A stretch of 64,000 nt of DNA from Paenibacillus vini (GTDB taxonomy: Bacteria; Bacillota; Bacilli; Paenibacillales; Paenibacillaceae). The stretch is from NCBI RefSeq assembly GCF_018403325.1, contig NZ_BOSL01000005.1, positions 62,001-126,000 of the forward strand, given 5' to 3'. The stretch's first letter is position 1. The number at the start of each line of letters is the position of its first letter. The notes beneath the pieces were generated by a model, which did no database searches, was not told where the DNA came from, and saw only the letters and a list, made by a program, of their open reading frames with translations. The position numbers and the translations under genes were made by a program. Shown piece by piece: positions 28,087 to 36,519 of this stretch.

Positions 28087-29358
28087 ATGGATATTTTAGT
28101 TATCGGCGGCGGCGGACGCGAGCATGCGATCTGTTGGTCTTTGGCCAAGAGTCCTAAAGCTGGCGTTATCTATTGTGCACCAGGAAATGCGGGGATCGGG
28201 CAAATTGCGGAGCTGGCTCCGATTCAGGTTCATGAATTCGACCGGCTGACGGAGTTTGCGATGGAGAAGAAGGTTGGATTGGTCGTCGTAGGACCGGATG
28301 ATCCACTAGTGGACGGAATTGTCGACGCTTTCGAAGCAAAAGGCATACCGGTGTTCGGACCGCGGAAAAATGCAGCGCTGATCGAGGGCAGTAAAACCTT
28401 TATGAAGGATTTGTTGAAAAAATATCAAATTCCGACCGCAGCCTATGAGAAGTTTGACGATTACGAAGCGGCGCTGTCTTATTTGCAAGCCCAGCCTGTG
28501 CCGATCGTCATTAAGGCGGACGGCTTGGCCGCAGGGAAAGGCGTAACTGTCGCTTTTACCCGGGAAGAAGCGGAGCTCGCTTTGAAGCAGATCATGGTAG
28601 ACAAAGTGTTCGGCGAGTCGGGAAGCCAGGTCGTGATCGAGGAGTTCCTGGCGGGACAGGAAATGTCGATCCTGTCGTTCGTGGACGGGGAGACGGTACG
28701 CCCGATGGCGGCTGCTCAAGATCATAAGCAGGTTTATGACGGCGATAAGGGGCCGAATACGGGCGGCATGGGCACCTATTCGCCGCTTCCTCACATCGCG
28801 GACAGCATTATCGAAGAAGCGCTCGAAACGATCATCAAACCGACCGCGAAGGCGATGGTTCAGGAAGGACGTCCATTCCGGGGCGTTCTGTTTGCAGGAT
28901 TGATGATCGCGCCGGACGGCAAGCCGAAGACGATCGAATTTAACGCACGCTTCGGCGACCCGGAGACTCAGGTAGTTCTGCCGCGGCTGAAGAGCGATTT
29001 GCTGGAGATTTTTTTGGCGGCGGTTAATGGAACGTTGGCTGATGTGGAGATCGAATGGAGCGAGGAAGCGGCCGTTTGCGTCATTTTGGCCTCCGGCGGA
29101 TACCCGGCGTCTTATCCGAAAGGCTTGCCGATTCACGGGCTCGACCAGGTTTCGGAGAAGGACGCGCTCGTCTTCCATGCGGGCACCGCCAAGGGCGAGG
29201 CTGGCGAGTTGGTGACGAGCGGCGGACGCGTCCTTGGCGTCGTTGGGCTCGGAAAGGATATTGCCGAGGCACGCGATAAAGCTTACACCGCAGCGGACAG
29301 AATTTCGTTCGAAGGGAAGCAAAACCGCACGGACATCGCTGCGAAGGCCTTGGTATAA
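28087..29358 (+). CDS. purD: GAR synthetase
   Basis: A 423-aa phosphoribosylamine-glycine ligase (ATP-grasp), second step of the pathway. Marks: ILVIGGGGREHAICW at the start, GPDDPLVDGIVD near residue 67, KADGLAAGKGV near 141 and the FNARFGDPETQ box near 287 carrying metal ligands. ATG at 28087 with AAGGAGGAA at 28072-28080. It is placed behind a terminator-like hairpin and a repeat array, so it may have its own transcription start. Confidence 0.95.
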   Translation: MDILVIGGGGREHAICWSLAKSPKAGVIYCAPGNAGIGQIAELAPIQVHEFDRLTEFAMEKKVGLVVVGPDDPLVDGIVDAFEAKGIPVFGPRKNAALIEGSKTFMKDLLKKYQIPTAAYEKFDDYEAALSYLQAQPVPIVIKADGLAAGKGVTVAFTREEAELALKQIMVDKVFGESGSQVVIEEFLAGQEMSILSFVDGETVRPMAAAQDHKQVYDGDKGPNTGGMGTYSPLPHIADSIIEEALETIIKPTAKAMVQEGRPFRGVLFAGLMIAPDGKPKTIEFNARFGDPETQVVLPRLKSDLLEIFLAAVNGTLADVEIEWSEEAAVCVILASGGYPASYPKGLPIHGLDQVSEKDALVFHAGTAKGEAGELVTSGGRVLGVVGLGKDIAEARDKAYTAADRISFEGKQNRTDIAAKALV

Positions 29359-29373
29359 TCAATTATAGAGGTT

Positions 29374-29540
29374 GTTCAAACAAGTCATCTTTCCACGACG
29401 AAGGGGATCATGAAGCGGATTCGACGTCGAATCTTGAATTCAGCCGGGCCTTCCGTTGCTCACGTACCTCAAGTACGCTCCGCTACTCGGTCCCTAGCTT
29501 CATCCAACCTTCTCGGTCCTGAAAACCTGACTTTTTGAAC
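29374..29540 (-). mobile_element. MITE-like element, copy 1 (167 bp)
   Basis: Bounded by terminal inverted repeats: GTTCAAACAAGTCATCTT on the left and the inverse of GTTCAAAAAGTCAGG on the right. The interior (inverse orientation) holds GGTTGGATGAAG, GAGTAGCGGAG, TACGTGAGCAACGGAAGGCC and CAAGATTCGACGTCGAATC, all shared with copy 2 at 34302. No ORF. It fills the gap between purD and the AraC-type gene. Confidence 0.75.
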
Positions 29541-29664
29541 TCGTAATTATAGCGAAACGTCCATTCTGGCCGTCCCTCAGCGGGCGGTCTTTATTTTTGC
29601 ACTTCAGATCAAAAGCCTCGAAAATGATCGTGATACATTGTTCATGAAAGGAGAGCTGCGGGAG

Positions 29665-30570
29665 ATGTACGAATGGAACGAGATGGTGCAACGAATGATT
29701 GACTGGGTTGACGAACATCTGGAGGAGACGCCTTCGCTGCTTACAATGTCGCAGCAATTGGGTTACTCGCCGCATTATTGCACAAAACAGTTTCATGCAC
29801 TGACGGGGATGACGCTTCGGGATTATGTCCGGATGCGCCGGATCAGCCGTGTCGCCTTGGAGCTCCGCGATACGGACAAACGGGTGCTCGACATTGCCAT
29901 CGGATGCGGCTTTTCGTCGCAGGAAGCGATGACTCGTGCGTTCGTCAAAGCGTTCGGCATTACGCCGGGCGCCTACCGGAAATCAAAGCGTCCCATCAAG
30001 CTGGCCGTCCGGCAGGAAGTCTTCTCTCCTTATCATTTCGCGATGAAGGAGCAATGGAACATGAATTTAAAATCCGCTATCCAGCATATCGAGGTTAAGG
30101 TAGAGCATATTCCGGCCCACCAATTTATCGGAATTCGGGACAAGGAAGTATCAAACTACGGCTCGTTCTGGGCAAACGGGCATGACTGCGACGAGATTTG
30201 CGGGACTCTGGAAAGCATGTCCGGCCGTACGTTGATCGGTCAGTTGGGCCAGACGGCGGGATGGTTTTATGAAAACGGGAAGAAAGGCTATTTATATGGA
30301 ATTCCCGTCCCCGTAGAAGATACGGGCGTGATTCCGGACGGGATGGAGTGCAGGCTGATTCCGGCCTCCGAATACCTGGTGTTTTTTCATCCTCCTTATG
30401 ATTATTTGAAGGACAATTGGCCCGTGATGCAGGCGGTGGAAGCGCTGGCGTGGAATTTCGACCCCGCATCCCTCGGATATGCATGGGACAAAGACGATAA
30501 GCAGGATTATCAGCGGCATTTTCCGGAAGGGTATGGCTATGCGGTTCTGAGACCGGTGAAAAGAATCTGA
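29665..30570 (+). CDS. AraC-family regulator with GyrI-like effector domain
   Basis: A 301-aa transcription factor. The first 110 residues are two helix-turn-helix motifs of the AraC type (LLTMSQQLGYSPHYCTKQF and DIAIGCGFSSQEAMTRAFVKAFGITPGAYR). After a linker, residues 140-300 resemble the GyrI/AraC_E_bind small-molecule binding fold (HQFIGIRDKE..., PDGMECRLIPASEYLVF). Similar proteins respond to toxic hydrophobic compounds. Start ATG at 29665 with AAGGAGAGC upstream; an earlier in-frame ATG lies at 29644 without a ribosome site. Monocistronic, ended by a terminator. Confidence 0.88.
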   Translation: MYEWNEMVQRMIDWVDEHLEETPSLLTMSQQLGYSPHYCTKQFHALTGMTLRDYVRMRRISRVALELRDTDKRVLDIAIGCGFSSQEAMTRAFVKAFGITPGAYRKSKRPIKLAVRQEVFSPYHFAMKEQWNMNLKSAIQHIEVKVEHIPAHQFIGIRDKEVSNYGSFWANGHDCDEICGTLESMSGRTLIGQLGQTAGWFYENGKKGYLYGIPVPVEDTGVIPDGMECRLIPASEYLVFFHPPYDYLKDNWPVMQAVEALAWNFDPASLGYAWDKDDKQDYQRHFPEGYGYAVLRPVKRI

Positions 30571-30583
30571 GATTGAAACGCAA

Positions 30584-30617
30584 GAGACTGTCCGGGTGCG
30601 CCCGGGCGGTCTTTTCC
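30584..30617 (+). terminator. Terminator after the AraC-type gene
   Basis: AGACTGTCCGGG-TGCG-CCCGGGCGGTCT followed by TTTTCC. Confidence 0.8.
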
Positions 30618-30672
30618 GTTTTGGATAAACGATCCGGCCCGGGAGATACTATGCAGGAGGAGGCGATCTATA

Positions 30673-30900
30673 GTGAGTAATGAGAAAAAGGACATGCTTC
30701 CGGTTTCCCGTGAAATCGTGGAGGTCGAAGGCGTATATACTGATGAACTCGGTCGAGAGAACTATCTGCAAAAGGGAGAAGAGTTTCCCGCCGATCTTGT
30801 GCTGGGCGAAACGGAGTGGAAGTTGACCGAGATCGCCCATGTCAATAAGACGGAAGTACAACCTAAACCAAGTATGGTTGCTAAAAAGAGCTCAAAGTAA
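30673..30900 (+). CDS. Small hypothetical protein
   Basis: A 75-aa acidic-plus-basic soluble protein, GTG start behind AGGAGGAGG (30656-30664). The core EGVYTDELGRENYLQKGEEFPAD resembles the GVY...L-x-GDRFP pattern of small Bacillus proteins such as YjzC, but the match is weak. The C-terminus is Lys/Ser-rich. Between the AraC-type gene and ilvA, with its own terminators on both sides. Function unknown. Confidence 0.6.
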   Translation: MSNEKKDMLPVSREIVEVEGVYTDELGRENYLQKGEEFPADLVLGETEWKLTEIAHVNKTEVQPKPSMVAKKSSK

Positions 30901-30907
30901 GTGCAGT

Positions 30908-30962
30908 GCCCTTTGGTCCACGCTGATCCGCAGCCGGCCAAGGGGCGTTTGTATGTTTTTTA
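30908..30962 (+). terminator. Possible terminator
   Basis: GCCCTTTGG (30908-30916) pairs with CCAAGGGGC (30938-30946) with one mismatch; a loose T-rich stretch follows. Confidence 0.45.
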
Positions 30963-31057
30963 CAATACCAAGGATATTATGAAGATACCTCTTGAACCTC
31001 GGGCGATTCAGGTGTACCTTTAAAAGAATGAGAGAATCGAGTTGGAAGGAGATAGAG

Positions 31058-32320
31058 ATGAGTCAAACGAAAAGCCATACGGTAGGAATGGAAGATATCA
31101 TTCGTGCGCACCATGTTCTAAAGGAAGTGGTTAGACGCACGCCGCTGCAACTGGACCCGACTCTGTCGGCTAAATATGATTGTAAAGTTTATTTGAAACG
31201 GGAGGATTTGCAGGTTGTCCGCTCGTTTAAAATACGCGGCGCGTACAATATGATTCGCAGCCTCGGTAAAGAGGAGCTTGAGAAAGGCATCGTCTGCGCG
31301 AGTGCGGGAAACCATGCTCAAGGAGTAGCCTTTTCGTGCAACGCGCTCGGTATCCAAGGTAAAATCTTCATGCCGAGCACTACGCCGAACCAGAAGATCA
31401 AGCAGGTAAAAAGATTCGGCGGCTCGTCGGTAGAAGTTATTCTTACCGGAGATACGTATGACGATGCTTTTGCGGAAGCGATGAAGGCATGCAATGAAGG
31501 CGGGATGACGTTCATTCATCCGTTTGACGACCCGAAGATTGTTGCTGGTAACGGAACGATTGCCATGGAAATCATGGAGAGCCTGGATACCCCGGCGGAT
31601 TATGTATTCGTAACGATCGGCGGCGGCGGACTTGTTTCCGGGGTGGGTACTTACCTGAAAGCGATGAGCCCGGAAACCAAGCTGATCGGCGTGGAGCCGT
31701 CCGGAGCGGCCTCCATGTCGGAAGCCATCCAACGCAAGCAAGTGGTTACGCTGGACACCATCGACAAGTTCGTCGATGGGGCGGCGGTGAAGCGCGTCGG
31801 CGATCTGAATTATGAAATTTCCTCCCGACTGCTGGATGATATCGTCAAAGTCCCGGAGGGGAAGGCGTGTACAACGATTCTTGAACTTTACAACGACAGC
31901 GCGATTGTGGTAGAGCCAGCGGGTGTGCTACCGGTGTCGGCGCTCGACATGTACCGCGATGAGATTCGCGGTAAAACTGTAGTCTGCATCATCAGCGGGG
32001 GCAACAACGATATCGACCGGATGCAGGAAATGAAGGAGCGTTCCCTGATCTACGAAGGATTGAAGCATTATTTCTTGATCAATTTCCCGCAGCGGGCGGG
32101 CGCGCTTCGCGAGTTCTTGGAGCAGGTGCTTGGACCGAATGACGATATCGCTCGTTTTGAATACACCAAGAAGCACAATAAAGAGAACGGTCCGGCTCTC
32201 GTCGGGATCGAGCTCAGTGATAAGGAAGATTACCAGGGGCTTATCGAACGGATGGAGGCCAAAGGCATACCTTATACGGAGTTAAACCGTGATCTGAACT
32301 TGTTTAATTTACTGATTTGA
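31058..32320 (+). CDS. ilvA: Threonine dehydratase
   Basis: A 420-aa PLP enzyme that deaminates threonine to 2-ketobutyrate, the first step to isoleucine. The lysine that binds PLP is in VRSFKIRGAYN near residue 57; the phosphate-binding loop GGGGLVSGVG is near 192; SAGNHAQGVA near 82 is also typical. A single C-terminal ACT-like regulatory half (residues 325-420) indicates the shorter Bacillus-type enzyme. ATG at 31058 with GGAAGGAG upstream; the frame opens earlier at 30992 without a site. No T-box was found upstream. A terminator follows. Confidence 0.94.
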   Translation: MSQTKSHTVGMEDIIRAHHVLKEVVRRTPLQLDPTLSAKYDCKVYLKREDLQVVRSFKIRGAYNMIRSLGKEELEKGIVCASAGNHAQGVAFSCNALGIQGKIFMPSTTPNQKIKQVKRFGGSSVEVILTGDTYDDAFAEAMKACNEGGMTFIHPFDDPKIVAGNGTIAMEIMESLDTPADYVFVTIGGGGLVSGVGTYLKAMSPETKLIGVEPSGAASMSEAIQRKQVVTLDTIDKFVDGAAVKRVGDLNYEISSRLLDDIVKVPEGKACTTILELYNDSAIVVEPAGVLPVSALDMYRDEIRGKTVVCIISGGNNDIDRMQEMKERSLIYEGLKHYFLINFPQRAGALREFLEQVLGPNDDIARFEYTKKHNKENGPALVGIELSDKEDYQGLIERMEAKGIPYTELNRDLNLFNLLI

Positions 32321-32338
32321 GTTTGGGAACCTGCATAG

Positions 32339-32379
32339 TCCCGGCAGTCCGCTTTGGCGGATTAGCCGGGGTTTTTTTT
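32339..32379 (+). terminator. Terminator of ilvA
   Basis: CCCGGCAGTCCGC-TTTG-GCGGATTAGCCGGG followed by eight T. Confidence 0.9.
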
Positions 32380-32495
32380 ATATGATGCTAACTCGGCCCC
32401 AAGGTAGACAAAAAAAGTGTCCACTCATGATTCCCAATAAAAGGCGTCGATTCTCCCGGGCGGAAGCCTCTTTTCACAAGATCTGAGATAGAGGC

Positions 32496-32541
32496 TTTAC
32501 AATACCAATAAACTAGTGTACTATTCAACTATGACACTAGT
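32496..32541 (+). promoter_or_regulatory. Promoter with palindromic operator
   Basis: TTTACA (32496-32501), 17 bp, TACTAT (32519-32524). The inverted repeat ACTAGTGT (32512-32519) / ACACTAGT (32534-32541) surrounds the -10 box. This is where a repressor of the GntR/YtrA type would bind; the GntR gene at 34588 is a natural candidate. Confidence 0.7.
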
Positions 32542-32568
32542 ACGTAATAAAAATAAGGAGTGATCTTA

Positions 32569-33537
32569 ATGAAAGAACCTTTAGAGAAAGGCAAAGCGGA
32601 CAGCACGGCTGTGCTTTCTGTCAAAGGAGTGACCAAACGAATCAAGAACAGAAATATCGTCGATAAGCTTTCTTTTGACATACACAAAGGAGAAATCGTT
32701 GGATTGCTCGGGCCAAACGGAGCGGGGAAAACGACCACCATCCGGATGATCGTCGGTTTAATCGGAATGACGGAAGGCGATGTGCTCGTCAAAGGGATCA
32801 GCGTCCGGAAGGATTTTACGGGAGCCATTGCCCATATGGGCGGGATCATTGAAAACCCGGAGTTCTATCCCTATATGACCGGTTACGATAATCTCAAGCA
32901 GTATCAGCGGATGATGGAAGGAATTACGGAGGAACGGATCCGTACGGTAGTAAAGCTGGTCGGACTTGAGAACGCGATGAAGAAAAAAGTGAAGGCTTAT
33001 TCTCTCGGGATGCGGCAGCGTTTAGGAATAGCTCAAGCCTTGCTGCATGATCCTTCGATTCTCATTCTGGATGAGCCGACCAACGGCCTTGATCCGGCAG
33101 GGATACGCGAAATGCGCGATTATCTCAAACGGATTGCGAACGAAGAGGGAATCGCGGTGCTCGTCTCCAGCCACTTGCTGTCGGAGATGGAGCTGATGTG
33201 CAGTCGGGTCGTAGTCATTCAGGAAGGCAAGCTGGTCACGGTTCGAAATCTCGGAGGCTCGGGCGGAGAAACTGCGAAGGCGGAACGAGTGAACGTAACC
33301 TTCCGGGTGGATGACGCCGGTAAGACGAAGGCGCGGCTGGAACGGATGGAGGAAATTACGGTATTAAACGTGTCGGAGGAGAAGAACGAAGTGACAGTTT
33401 CAGTCCGGGACGCTTACATTCCGCGGGTGGTTGGAGCGCTTGGTGCCGATGGAATCGCATTGTACCGGATTGAGGAGATTAAGGAATCACTGGAAGACGA
33501 GTTTTTGAAATGGACGGGAGGGAACCGCATTGCTTAG
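32569..33537 (+). CDS. ABC transporter ATP-binding protein (BcrA-like)
   Basis: A 322-aa ATPase: Walker A GPNGAGKTT near residue 50, signature YSLGMRQR near 144, Walker B LILDEPTNGLDPAG near 165, then a C-terminal 90-residue domain typical of bacitracin/lantibiotic immunity ATPases. The conserved start MKEPLEKG follows an AAGGAG site (32555-32560). It overlaps the permease gene by 8 bp, so they are one exporter. Role in antibiotic-peptide protection is inferred from family. Confidence 0.9.
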   Translation: MKEPLEKGKADSTAVLSVKGVTKRIKNRNIVDKLSFDIHKGEIVGLLGPNGAGKTTTIRMIVGLIGMTEGDVLVKGISVRKDFTGAIAHMGGIIENPEFYPYMTGYDNLKQYQRMMEGITEERIRTVVKLVGLENAMKKKVKAYSLGMRQRLGIAQALLHDPSILILDEPTNGLDPAGIREMRDYLKRIANEEGIAVLVSSHLLSEMELMCSRVVVIQEGKLVTVRNLGGSGGETAKAERVNVTFRVDDAGKTKARLERMEEITVLNVSEEKNEVTVSVRDAYIPRVVGALGADGIALYRIEEIKESLEDEFLKWTGGNRIA

Positions 33538-34294
33538 TTTTGGAAAATTAGTGACGAATGAATGGTTGAAAATGTACAAGAAACGCAGCTTCTTTATTCC
33601 TTACGCAGCTATCGCCGTTGTTGTCGTGATGATCGCTTATTTGATGAAGAACTTCGGCTCGCAGGACGGGATGCCTACAGGCCTCGAATTTATGGTCGGC
33701 GTGTTCTCCGAAAATGGCATGGGACAGCTGCTTACGTTTCTGGCAATCATCGGGACGGCCGGTTCCGTAGCGAAGGAACACAGCTTGGGGACGATCAAGC
33801 TCCTCCTGATCCGGGCGCAGAGCCGCAGCAAAATACTTGCTTCCAAATATGTGTCCGTGCTGGTTTATATTTTGTCCCTATCTCTATTCGCGGGTATCTT
33901 TTCGCTTCTCGTTGGAGGAATGCTGTTCGGCCTTCAGGCCGGGGAGTACGGATGGGTGGATGTTCTTCTCACTGCGGCGGTTCAACTGGCGTATAGTCTG
34001 ATTTATGTTACGGTAACGTTTATGATCGGCGTCTTAACCCGTTCTACCGGAGCAACGATTGGAGTCGGCATGCTTCTGGTTCTGATCGAAAGCCTGGTCG
34101 TCGGTTTATTATCAAGATATGACATCATCAAGTACGTCCTTTTCACAAACGTGAACTTGTCGGTATATATGGAAGGCGGCACTCCGCCGGTTCAAGGCAT
34201 GACGCTGACGTTCTCGCTGATCGTGCTTGCCGTATATCTGGTCTTGTTTCTTGGAGCAAGCTTTGTTACGTTTAAAAAACGGGATGTTGCTTAA
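33530..34294 (+). CDS. ABC-2 type permease
   Basis: A 254-aa membrane protein with six hydrophobic helices (about residues 22-40, 62-80, 103-130, 145-165, 172-190, 225-250). The N-terminus LVTNEWLKMYKKRSF and the SLGTIKLLLIRAQSR loop are typical of ABC-2 bacitracin-exporter permeases. TTG start at 33530 overlaps the ATPase gene and has GGGAGGG at 33518-33524; no ATG fits. It is followed directly by a MITE-like element rather than a terminator. Confidence 0.87.
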   Translation: MLSFGKLVTNEWLKMYKKRSFFIPYAAIAVVVVMIAYLMKNFGSQDGMPTGLEFMVGVFSENGMGQLLTFLAIIGTAGSVAKEHSLGTIKLLLIRAQSRSKILASKYVSVLVYILSLSLFAGIFSLLVGGMLFGLQAGEYGWVDVLLTAAVQLAYSLIYVTVTFMIGVLTRSTGATIGVGMLLVLIESLVVGLLSRYDIIKYVLFTNVNLSVYMEGGTPPVQGMTLTFSLIVLAVYLVLFLGASFVTFKKRDVA

Positions 34295-34301
34295 AACGCG
34301 T

Positions 34302-34539
34302 GTTCAAAAAGTCAGGTTTTCAGGATCGAGGCGTATGCTTCCGAAGTGCGTTTTTATAAAACGCTTTAGGTTGGATGAAGTTAGGGACTGAGTAGCGGAG
34401 CTAAACGTTTTCGTAGAAAACGACTTCGTAAGCATTTGCTCGTGGGGTACGTGAGCAACGGAAGGCCCGGCTGAATTCAAGATTCGACGTCGAATCCGCT
34501 TCATGATCTGCTTCGTCATGGGAAGATGACTTTTTGAAT
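34302..34539 (+). mobile_element. MITE-like element, copy 2 (238 bp)
   Basis: Ends GTTCAAAAAGTCAGG and (inverse) ATTCAAAAAGTCATC share TTCAAAAAGTCA. Interior matches copy 1 (29374-29540) in the opposite orientation, with about 70 bp extra as two segments around GAGTAGCGGAG. The extra parts contain CGTATGCTTC and CTTCGTAAGCA and can pair, extending the fold. It separates the permease gene from the GntR gene. Confidence 0.75.
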
Positions 34540-34587
34540 GACCTCTTAAAATACGGCCTGATCAGCGGCGGAAAGGAAGGGCCAGAT

Positions 34588-34962
34588 GTGACTATGGAAT
34601 TCGACAATAATCTGCCGATTTACATTCAAATTATGAATTATATCAAACGGGAGATCGTGACCGGAAAAATGAAGGCCGGGGACAAGATTCTCTCCGTGCG
34701 TGAACTTGCAGCCGAGCTGCAAATCAATCCGAATACGGTGCAACGCACTTTTCAGGAATTGGAGCGTGAAGGCGTAGTGGAGACGAGACGCGGTCTTGGA
34801 AGATACGTGACAAGTGAGGAAGAGAAAATTATGTCGATCAAAAAAGAAATGGCCGGCGATTTGCTGGAAAGATTCATTAACGGAATGCAGGAGCTGGGGT
34901 TTACGGACCAGGATATCACGGCGATCGTCGCGGAAGCCGTTAAGCCGGAGGAACGGCGATAA
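34588..34962 (+). CDS. GntR-family regulator (YtrA type)
   Basis: A 124-aa regulator: an N-terminal winged helix (PIYIQIMNYIKREIVTGK..., then LAAELQINPNTVQRTFQELEREGVVETRRGLGRYV) and a short C-terminal dimerisation helix, no effector domain. That is the YtrA subfamily, which normally controls adjacent ABC genes. GTG at 34588 has AAAGGAAGG 7 bp upstream; the frame is open from 34534, inside the MITE end, where no site exists. It precedes the second ABC module in one operon and may also bind the palindrome at 32512-32541. Confidence 0.85.
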   Translation: MTMEFDNNLPIYIQIMNYIKREIVTGKMKAGDKILSVRELAAELQINPNTVQRTFQELEREGVVETRRGLGRYVTSEEEKIMSIKKEMAGDLLERFINGMQELGFTDQDITAIVAEAVKPEERR

Positions 34963-34990
34963 CCAGAACGTCAAAGGAGAGACGCGAGTG

Positions 34991-35692
34991 ATGGTAGATA
35001 AATTAATGAAGTTTGAAGGAGTATCGAAATCATACCGTTCGAAACCGGCGTTAAACAACGTTTCGTTCGGCGTGGACTCCGGTAAAATTATCGGTCTGCT
35101 TGGCACGAACGGCAGCGGGAAAAGCACGCTGATGAAAATTGCCGCCGGATTGATACCGGCCTCGAGTGGAAGCGTCAGCGTGCTGGGGGCTCCGGTCGGA
35201 CTCGGCACCAAATCGGCCGTATCCTTCATGCCGGACCGTCCCTTGACGGAGTCTTGGATGAAGGTGCGGGACGCGGTTGGGTTCTACCGCGATTTCTATT
35301 CCGATTTTGATGAGGAAAAGGCAAAGAAAATGCTGGATTTTATGAATTTGAAGGATACGGACCGGGTAAGCTCCCTGTCCAAAGGGATGAACGAACGCCT
35401 GCAGCTGACGCTAGCGCTGTCCCGCCAGGCCAAGCTATACCTGCTGGATGAACCGATCGGCGGAGTCGATCCGGTGGCCCGGGCGAAAATTCTTGACGCT
35501 ATCGTTGAATTTTATAGCGAGGACAGCAGTTTGGTCATTTCAACCCACCTTGTCCGGGATATTGAACGGATTTTTGATGAAGTAATTTTCATCCGAAACG
35601 GCGAGATCGTTCTGCAGGAGGAAGTGGAGGATATACGGCTTAAGCACGGAAAAAGCGTGGACGACATGTTCAAAGAGGTGTTTGCGGAATGA
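34991..35692 (+). CDS. ABC transporter ATP-binding protein
   Basis: A 233-aa ATPase with Walker A GTNGSGKST near residue 36, signature LSKGMNER near 128 and Walker B LYLLDEPIGGVDPVAR near 147. The Q-loop region contains SFMPDRPLT. ATG at 34991 (an in-frame GTG stands just before it at 34988) with AAAGGAGAG upstream; the frame opens at 34814 inside the regulator gene. Overlaps the permease by 4 bp. Family members of this layout (GntR-ATPase-permease) occur in the YtrABC-like stress exporters. Confidence 0.88.
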   Translation: MVDKLMKFEGVSKSYRSKPALNNVSFGVDSGKIIGLLGTNGSGKSTLMKIAAGLIPASSGSVSVLGAPVGLGTKSAVSFMPDRPLTESWMKVRDAVGFYRDFYSDFDEEKAKKMLDFMNLKDTDRVSSLSKGMNERLQLTLALSRQAKLYLLDEPIGGVDPVARAKILDAIVEFYSEDSSLVISTHLVRDIERIFDEVIFIRNGEIVLQEEVEDIRLKHGKSVDDMFKEVFAE

Positions 35693-36447
35693 TGAAATTG
35701 CTAAAATACGATTGGAAGCGGAATGCCAATACCTTTCTGGGAATGGTCGCCATTTTGGCAATTGCCGAATTATTAATCACATGGTTCGGGATTACGCGAA
35801 ATTGGGCAACGGAGATAACCGTCGTTTTAATTGTTATTCTCTATGCTTCTGCGGGGATTTTCGTCATTGTCCTCGGCAGCAAAACGTTCGATCACAATAT
35901 TAAGGCTTACCACCGCAGGTTATTGCCGGTGCATCCGGTCTGGTCGGTCATTTCTTCGTTCTTGCTCTGCTGGATATTTATCCTTACCGTGTTGGCGATC
36001 ATGGCCGTCCATGGACTTGTGTATCTGAATATTGCGACATTGCCAGGGTTCAACGGATTGAACGGAGAAATTATAAAAGATATTGTCGTCATTTTTCTGC
36101 TCGGGGTATGGCAGTACAGCTTGTTTATTATAATGATTTTTCTGGCGATTGCGATCGGCGCAGCTATAAGTATTCGCGGCAAGGGTGGAACTTGGGTCGG
36201 AATTTTGACTTTCTTCGTCATTCAATATGTGATCGGCGTGATAGAGAAAGCTCTGTTCGGCGCCGAGTTCGGAGTTTTTTCGGTAGGCATATTCTCAGCT
36301 GAAACCGGTTCGGGGGAAATGAGCGCGGAATTTTCCTCCGAGAATATGTTCGGACTGCATTGGGGTGCTTTTGCGGTCGAAGCCGTATTCATGGGGCTGA
36401 TGGTTTGGTTGATTTCTTATTTGATTAATCGAAAAATGGAAATCTAA
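35689..36447 (+). CDS. ABC transporter permease, partner of the preceding ATPase
   Basis: A 252-aa membrane protein with six hydrophobic segments (about 20-40, 48-66, 88-112, 131-155, 160-180, 228-245). Begins MMKLLKYDWKRNANTF; the LKYDWKR start is common in such permeases. Two ATGs overlap the ATPase stop (ATGATGA). Substrate unknown. A bidirectional terminator follows. Confidence 0.82.
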   Translation: MMKLLKYDWKRNANTFLGMVAILAIAELLITWFGITRNWATEITVVLIVILYASAGIFVIVLGSKTFDHNIKAYHRRLLPVHPVWSVISSFLLCWIFILTVLAIMAVHGLVYLNIATLPGFNGLNGEIIKDIVVIFLLGVWQYSLFIIMIFLAIAIGAAISIRGKGGTWVGILTFFVIQYVIGVIEKALFGAEFGVFSVGIFSAETGSGEMSAEFSSENMFGLHWGAFAVEAVFMGLMVWLISYLINRKMEI

Positions 36448-36461
36448 AAATCGCAAAATTC

Positions 36462-36515
36462 AATAAAGGCCGGCCGAAGCATGCGTATGGAGCATGTCCC
36501 GGTCCGGCCTTTATT
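36462..36515. terminator. Bidirectional terminator
   Basis: AATAAAGGCCGG (36462-36473) pairs with CCGGCCTTTATT (36504-36515), with the inner pair GCATG/CATGT. It separates convergent genes. Confidence 0.85.
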
Positions 36516-36519
36516 TTGC

